From Daldinia sp. FL1419 (Eukaryota > Ascomycota > Sordariomycetes > Xylariales > Hypoxylaceae), in NCBI GenBank assembly GCA_025201765.1, contig MU623533.1, forward strand, positions 1 through 50,473: a stretch of DNA of 50,473 nucleotides, given 5' to 3'. Shown here piece by piece: positions 45,497 to 50,473 of this stretch. Below the pieces are notes generated by a model that was not told the origin of the DNA, ran no database searches, and saw only the letters and a list, made by a program, of their open reading frames with translations. The position numbers and the translations under genes were made by a program. Position 1 is the first letter of the stretch, and every line of letters begins with the position of its first letter.

Positions 45497-46201
45497 ATGG
45501 CAACCAAAGAAAACAATGTCGGCACGTCCGCATTGCAAACCAAGATCAGCGTGACCTTGTCCGTGCCTCCGACACTGTCTCTCGGCGATCCAGAGGCGGA
45601 GCTTCGTCTCATATTGACCTTAAGGATAGTCGAATCGGCGCGAGAGGGCCGCCCCATCACATTTTGTACCGATCTATCAGTTTTCGACGTTATAGAATCT
45701 GGCCTAATCGACATGCCGGCCCGCGGCGCTTTCGGGTCACTCCGTGACGCTTCTGGGGACACGGCCAGGAACATCTCGCTCGGCTTTTTTCACGTACGAT
45801 ATTTCACTAATAGTACGTCTTCGGACTTGAGAGAGCGCGATAAACGGTTTGTCACTATTCCTGGTGACGGATCACCCGCGATGGTTGTCCACAGGCTAGG
45901 CTGGGGACGCATCTTCAAGTACGCAGGCAGCCGTAAGAAGGAGGATCTAGTTCCGGGAGATAGATTCAACGTCGCCATAAGCCGACGTTGGCTCAAATGT
46001 ACTTGGTGGTGCTGGGGCGACCTCGAGTCAGACTTAAAGGACAAGCGTTTACATGTTTGGCACCCCGGACAATTCACAGGGCCGAAGCCAGAAGACGACG
46101 AATTTAAGGATGGAAGTTGGGTTCTCGGTGAGGATCCGCGGCTTTTGACCTGGGAAGATGTCACCGAGGGACGAAACGTGAGTTTTGAAATTGTAGAATG
46201 A
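45497..46201 (+). CDS. Uncharacterised fungal protein, 234 aa, intronless
   Basis: A clean single-exon frame with coding composition and a good start (GCCATGG). The N-terminal half reads as beta-strand rich (ALQTKISVTLSVPPTLSL, then ELRLILTLRIVESA and RPITFCTDLSVFD), suggestive of an immunoglobulin-like or beta-sandwich fold. The C-terminal half has a Trp-rich segment (RRWLKCTWWCWGDLESDL) and ends with WEDVTEGRNVSFEIVE. No signal peptide, membrane helix or catalytic motif is evident. I recall proteins of this shape as recurrent, multi-copy hypotheticals in filamentous fungi, but cannot name a function. Confidence 0.8.
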   Translation: MATKENNVGTSALQTKISVTLSVPPTLSLGDPEAELRLILTLRIVESAREGRPITFCTDLSVFDVIESGLIDMPARGAFGSLRDASGDTARNISLGFFHVRYFTNSTSSDLRERDKRFVTIPGDGSPAMVVHRLGWGRIFKYAGSRKKEDLVPGDRFNVAISRRWLKCTWWCWGDLESDLKDKRLHVWHPGQFTGPKPEDDEFKDGSWVLGEDPRLLTWEDVTEGRNVSFEIVE

Positions 46202-47511
46202 GATGGCCTACTTTGAGAGCGAAGAACTCACCCCTTTATGAAATTGAGAGGGAGGGAGTCCGAATCAGCTAAGATTTATGAAATAGTTATATGTAACTAA
46301 AGGTCATTATGCACGGAATAATACGAGGAAAGGCAGGGATAAGGGGATAAATACTAGGTTAGGTATTCACCTTCTGAGGAACCTCTTCTATCCCTGCAAA
46401 GATCTCGGAGGGCTTTTATTAATGAAACTTTAAATCGATGCTGTTCGCACTTTGACACTGGACACGATAATGATTCGAAAATATCCACTCGGGGAGAGAC
46501 AAGGAGCTGTTCTATCTCTCGGGCGGAACAAAACCTTCTTCGATCTAGGAAACCAATCACTCGAAGAGCACGAGAACTACCCAGGGTAGGAATCAATATT
46601 TGTCGGGAGTGGCTTTGGATAGCTTGCATATGTCTAGTCCAGATTCGATATCTGCTTCTACGGGATTTGGCCACTTTCCGAATTAATCACCGATTCTGAT
46701 CCAAACAATGTCAGAGGGAAGAAGTTAAAAAAAAAAAAAGAAAAGAAGAAAAAAGAAAATCTAACGTGGGGCAGATTTCCAGGGTTTCTACCATATCTCA
46801 TTTACATGCTAGTTAACTAGTAGTAGTACATTCTTCTGGTTCTTCTGGTTCTTCTCGTTCTTCTGGTTCTCCTGATTCTTCTGGAACATATCTCGGGGGA
46901 ATGTCTTCGAGTCACTTGGTTAGGTACGTGCCCAGATAGGACAATGACAACGCATTGTCGGTTACGGTTTATTACTTCCAACGTTCTGACATCTGTCAAA
47001 GTGCGTCTTATTAGATGCTTATACTCGCGGTAACCGGGGATGAATGACGAAAGTTAGCTGCCCTTCAACCGGGTCAAAGCCTGCAAGTCGTGAACTCAGT
47101 TGTTCTACTTCTCCTAGTTTGGCTAGGCAGTATTCATCTCCATATGTCGATCACAAGTTGCGAGACAGGCTTTTCCCATTACCTACCATGTCTAGCTCGG
47201 ACGGGCGATGGATTGAGTTTCTCGGCCAGTTGCTGAACTCAACCGTTTCACTTCTTCAATCCGTCATTAAATTGGAGCCTCTTTCTTATTTGTTAGATGC
47301 TCATTTCACCTGTACATACCTATCCCTCGTTAGGCCCTTTTGCTCTTCTCGGGGACTGCAAGGGGCTCATACAATGTGCAGAGTGCTTAACGCGTTCCAG
47401 TCCCTTTCTTGGCCATTTCATGGAGACTATATACGAGCTGACGCCGAGGTAGTTCTTTGGAAATCAACCTTAGTTTTGGGACGGTAAAAGTCGTTGAGTC
47501 ACCTGGTCCCG
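46202..47511. other. Intergenic region (1.3 kb)
   Basis: Contains a purine tract (about 46726-46760) and a TTCTTCTGG tandem array at 46831-46884. A 147-codon frame at 47044-47487 has an ATG but low coding character, with Ser/Leu/Cys-rich random-looking sequence. It probably belongs to the leader or promoter of the following gene rather than being translated. Confidence 0.5.
46831..46884. repeat. TTCTTCTGG tandem minisatellite
   Basis: Six imperfect copies of a 9-bp unit (TTCTTCTGG with C/T and A/G variants). It lies about 0.6 kb upstream of the last gene. No coding role is seen on either strand. Confidence 0.8.
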
Positions 47512-50331
47512 ATGTCCTCTGCCATGTCACATCTATCGGGGACGGGAGGAGTTGAAGTAATTGTGGCGTACACTGTCACTACCTACTTTGCACATGAATG
47601 ATAGCGTCGCTTGAGAAATAGAGTTTCTGTCATCCCGTCGTCTCCGCTTAAAGATTTTACTATGGAGAGCCTTTTCTTAAAGTCGTCCAATCTGGGGATT
47701 CTGGTGGAAAAGGAAATAGTGGTCCAGACAAACCATGAAGTTGATGGAGACTTGACAACCTCTCCCCCGCCATCTATCGTATCTATTGTTCGTTCCGGAT
47801 CTGAGTTAAGGAGGGGAACTAAAACTTCCCAGCCGCATGAGATACCATCGTCTCGTCCTCATGGAAAGATGGTTCCCCGTCCTGACGTCAGGGAGAGGGA
47901 GACGGAGACGGAGAGGGACAATCCTGAAGAGGGCCTTGCCGACTTTTTCCGCAGGGAGCCTCCTCCAGGGAATTTTATGTCAATACCCGACGACGTGAGC
48001 GTTTATTCGGTCCATAACAAATGGGATATGTTCAAGGTCTTTAAGAAAAAGCGGAAGAAGCGAAAACGCCAACCACCGCTTATCAAACTTCCAGATACAG
48101 CTATTTCTTCGAGAACCGTCGGCGGTCACCGGTATATCGCCATATCCATTCCTTCCGGACAGCTTAATTCCGATCCAGCACCCGCGCAGCAATCTTCAGA
48201 ACCAAGGCCTACGAAACCAGAGCCTCCCAAAGAAACCGAACCAGAACAAAGCCCAACACCTAATCGCGAAATCCAGGCTCCAAGACCTGTGACCAGGGAT
48301 CGTGAATCACAATCATCAGCGTCCCTAGCACCAAGATCACTGAGACAGCCAGAAGCGCTCACCTTGCTTGCGCCTCCTCCTAGAAAAGTTTCTGTACTTT
48401 CAACGGTGGCATCACAAGATGAGACGACCCCTTCAAAGGGTAAGGAGCCAGATAGGCCAAACCCGCCCGAGGGTAGTATTTCTAGCGATGCCCCTATAAG
48501 TCCCTTGGGAATCTCGAAAAATGAATCTTTCGGCAGTCAGCGATCCAGATTACCCATAAGGAGTCCAGGGAAACAGGGTGGGCAACAGATGAAAGCAGTA
48601 GATCCCGGAGGAAACGAAATCGAAACAGTCCCTCGAATAGTCGAAATCCCACCTCAGAAACACAATATACAGGAACCTAAGAAGAAAGAGCCGGGTAGAA
48701 TCAATAACAGGCCAGCAACTAGCGATGGCCTTTTGACGAGAGACAGGTCAAGGAAAGGCGATAAATCCTCCCAGGCGCCGCATATGCTCCCTACGACCTT
48801 GTTGTCGACTTCAGCTTTACCAGTACGGACCTCCAGCAAAGGGGCGGTGAAGATATCCAACGAAACCAAGAATGTAACGGGTACCACTCGACCGGTACCT
48901 TTGAGCAGAGCTGCCAGCTCTTATAATGGTGGAAATGGAGGCGCAACAGGGCCCCGCGGCTCGTTCGCTGAGAGTTTGATGACGATAGAATCCTCGCCTA
49001 GGGTACTGAAAGCAGAGACAGCTACAGCATACCAATCTGTGCCCATAGTAGTTCGTCCACCTTCACGACCCGAGATCGATTCCCCTCTGAATTTGAACTT
49101 CCCTTCTCCGCCCACCAATAAAGCCAATCAGTTAACCGATCCTTCACCACCTCTCGCTGCGGCCGAAGGAGCTACGAGTCGTAAGGAACGCGTTAGGGAA
49201 CGAAAGAAGAGAGATATAGAAAAATTGAGGTCTCAAATACATCAGCCTCCAGCGTCAAACCTTCTCCGCGTCGAGCCATCAGCCGGAAATGCCTGGCCGG
49301 AGTCCCCAGTACTTGGGCGATTTAATCAAGAATTCAGCCCACCACTTCCTAGACCATATATACCAGGGAAACTATCGGACATTGGTCCCATAAGGCCTGG
49401 CCTACAATTAAAGTCACCTTACCTATCACCAGAAGCTGTTGCGAAGAAGCGCCGCGGGAGAAGTATTAGCGCCCCGATAATAACCAGCTCATCGTCTCCA
49501 TCGTCCCCCTTGGAATCACCGAGAGCACCCTGGGAAGATAGCACAGCTTATTATCGCCGAAAGGAGAGACAGGCGGAGAACGCAGAAAACGCAGCCAGGA
49601 GAACTCGATATGCGGCGCACGCGCTGGCCGAGCAGAAGGAGACCCAGGAATGGGTGGAGCGACAGAAGCTTCTGCGAAAATACGAGAAATTAAAGGAGCG
49701 CCGCACAAAGGACATGGAGAAACGGCTGCGTCGTCTAGAGCGTAACGGAGAGATTCTCATGCAATCGCTGGTGTCTCTGATGGACACCCTAAACAGGCTG
49801 TTGCAGGAACCGCACGTCTTACAACGCAGCGTTTCCTCCGCTTATCCTGCCACTGGTTCCGCTCCACAGCAGCGTGCACAACCACGGAGATCTACTGAGG
49901 GGCGTACTCAATCCCTACGATCGGTACGTAGTTTCGACAAACTGCTCGAAACGCTGCCGACACGCTTAGAGCAGAGGGAAGAGGCCTCCTCTCGAAGATA
50001 CCGCCCTCGGAGCCTACGTCTCTCGGGTCGGGGAGCCGGACACTCGCAGCAGGAAGAAACCGGCAACATGGATACTCGCGTCCGCCAGTCTGCACTAGAA
50101 GCGCTCCAAGCACAACTCCAACCCCAATCCCACCGTAGTCCGCCGGCCCGCGGCTTCCCCAGCTATTCTAGTAGCATGAGCAGCACGAACAGCGAGACGG
50201 GGAGCCTAGAGATCATGGAGCCGCTTATGCGCGAGTTGCAGGAAGCAGCAGGATACGGCGTTGCTCAACGCCAGGGTGCCGAGGAAGAGAGGACGCCGCT
50301 TAGCGAGCACGAGGTTTTTAATCTTTTCTAA
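47512..50331 (+). CDS. Large low-complexity/coiled-coil protein, 923 aa, one proposed intron
   Basis: The long frame runs from a stop at 47602 to TAA at 50331 and has no ATG near its head, although NRVSVIPSSPL at its start looks conserved. A short exon (47512-47556, MSSAMSHLSGTGGVE) joins in phase through a 48-bp GTAATT..TAG intron to RRLRNRVSVIPSSPL; I infer this as the true start. The alternative is the internal Met at 47662. Features: a basic cluster KKKRKKRKRQ near 162, a candidate nuclear signal; a long disordered Pro/Ser/Arg/Glu-rich middle (about 200-640); a charged helical stretch at about 664-750 (RRKERQAENAENAARR, then EWVERQKLLRKYEKLKERR) likely to form a coiled coil; and a Ser/Arg/Gln-rich tail. 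No enzyme domain. The family is unrecognised; it looks like a filamentous-fungus scaffold or nuclear protein. Confidence 0.75.
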
Positions 50332-50473
50332 TTATTATTTTTTTTCTTTTTTTTGGGGGGGGGGGGGGGGGGGGGATTTTAAACAAACCAACCACCCACC
50401 GTAACGCGTGTGTTTATAACCAACCAAAAATTATTTTTTTTTACCCCCGAAAAATAATTTCCCCGAAATTGCC
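50332..50473. other. Low-quality contig end with poly-T and poly-G runs
   Basis: Directly after the last stop codon comes a T run interrupted by C, then more than 20 consecutive G, then A/C/T homopolymer-rich DNA to the end. The 3' untranslated region of the last gene should lie here, but the homopolymers suggest erroneous read ends, mirroring the poly-C block at base 1. Confidence 0.6.

Noticed and set aside
47044..47487. 147-codon frame upstream of the last gene
   Set aside because: Ser/Leu/Cys-rich random-looking sequence, no in-phase join to the next frame with good splice signals; a leader region is more likely.

Overview
The window reads as nuclear DNA of a filamentous ascomycete (Pezizomycotina, most likely Sordariomycetes). 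The evidence is short introns of about 48-310 bp with GT..AG ends and CTAAC-like branch points, small compact genes, a Pls1-type tetraspanin of exactly the family length, and many CCTA/TAGG tracts between genes. The poly-C block at the left end and the poly-G run near the right end suggest that the window is a whole assembled contig with unreliable termini.

The layout has two compartments. The left half (about 1-28.2 kb) is AT-leaning and almost empty. It holds only a Ctr-type copper transporter (9769-10392), an Mcm1-type MADS-box regulator (14180-15064, minus strand) and a Pls1-like tetraspanin (24603-25343), each surrounded by 3-10 kb without a supportable gene. A few stop-broken, coding-like stretches there may be relics.

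The right half (28.2-50.3 kb) is dense. In order it carries an 88-residue protein with an acylation-type N-terminus; the XPF/Rad1 nucleotide-excision-repair nuclease (minus); a transposon-littered gap with two candidate MITEs; a 68-residue small protein; the WASP homologue Las17; translation factor eIF1A (minus); an unrecognised 333-residue protein with a possible mitochondrial presequence; the exomer scaffold Chs5; a short-chain dehydrogenase (minus); an unrecognised 234-residue protein; and a 923-residue low-complexity/coiled-coil protein.

The genes do not form a pathway or cluster. They are housekeeping genes (repair, translation initiation, actin nucleation, secretory cargo sorting) plus a copper transporter, a cell-identity regulator and a penetration-related tetraspanin. 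I found no biosynthetic cluster, defence system or intact transposase. Several gene models need small 5' exons or splicing that a simple ORF scan misses: rad1, eIF1A, chs5, las17, mcm1, both small proteins and the terminal gene. I give exon joins for each.
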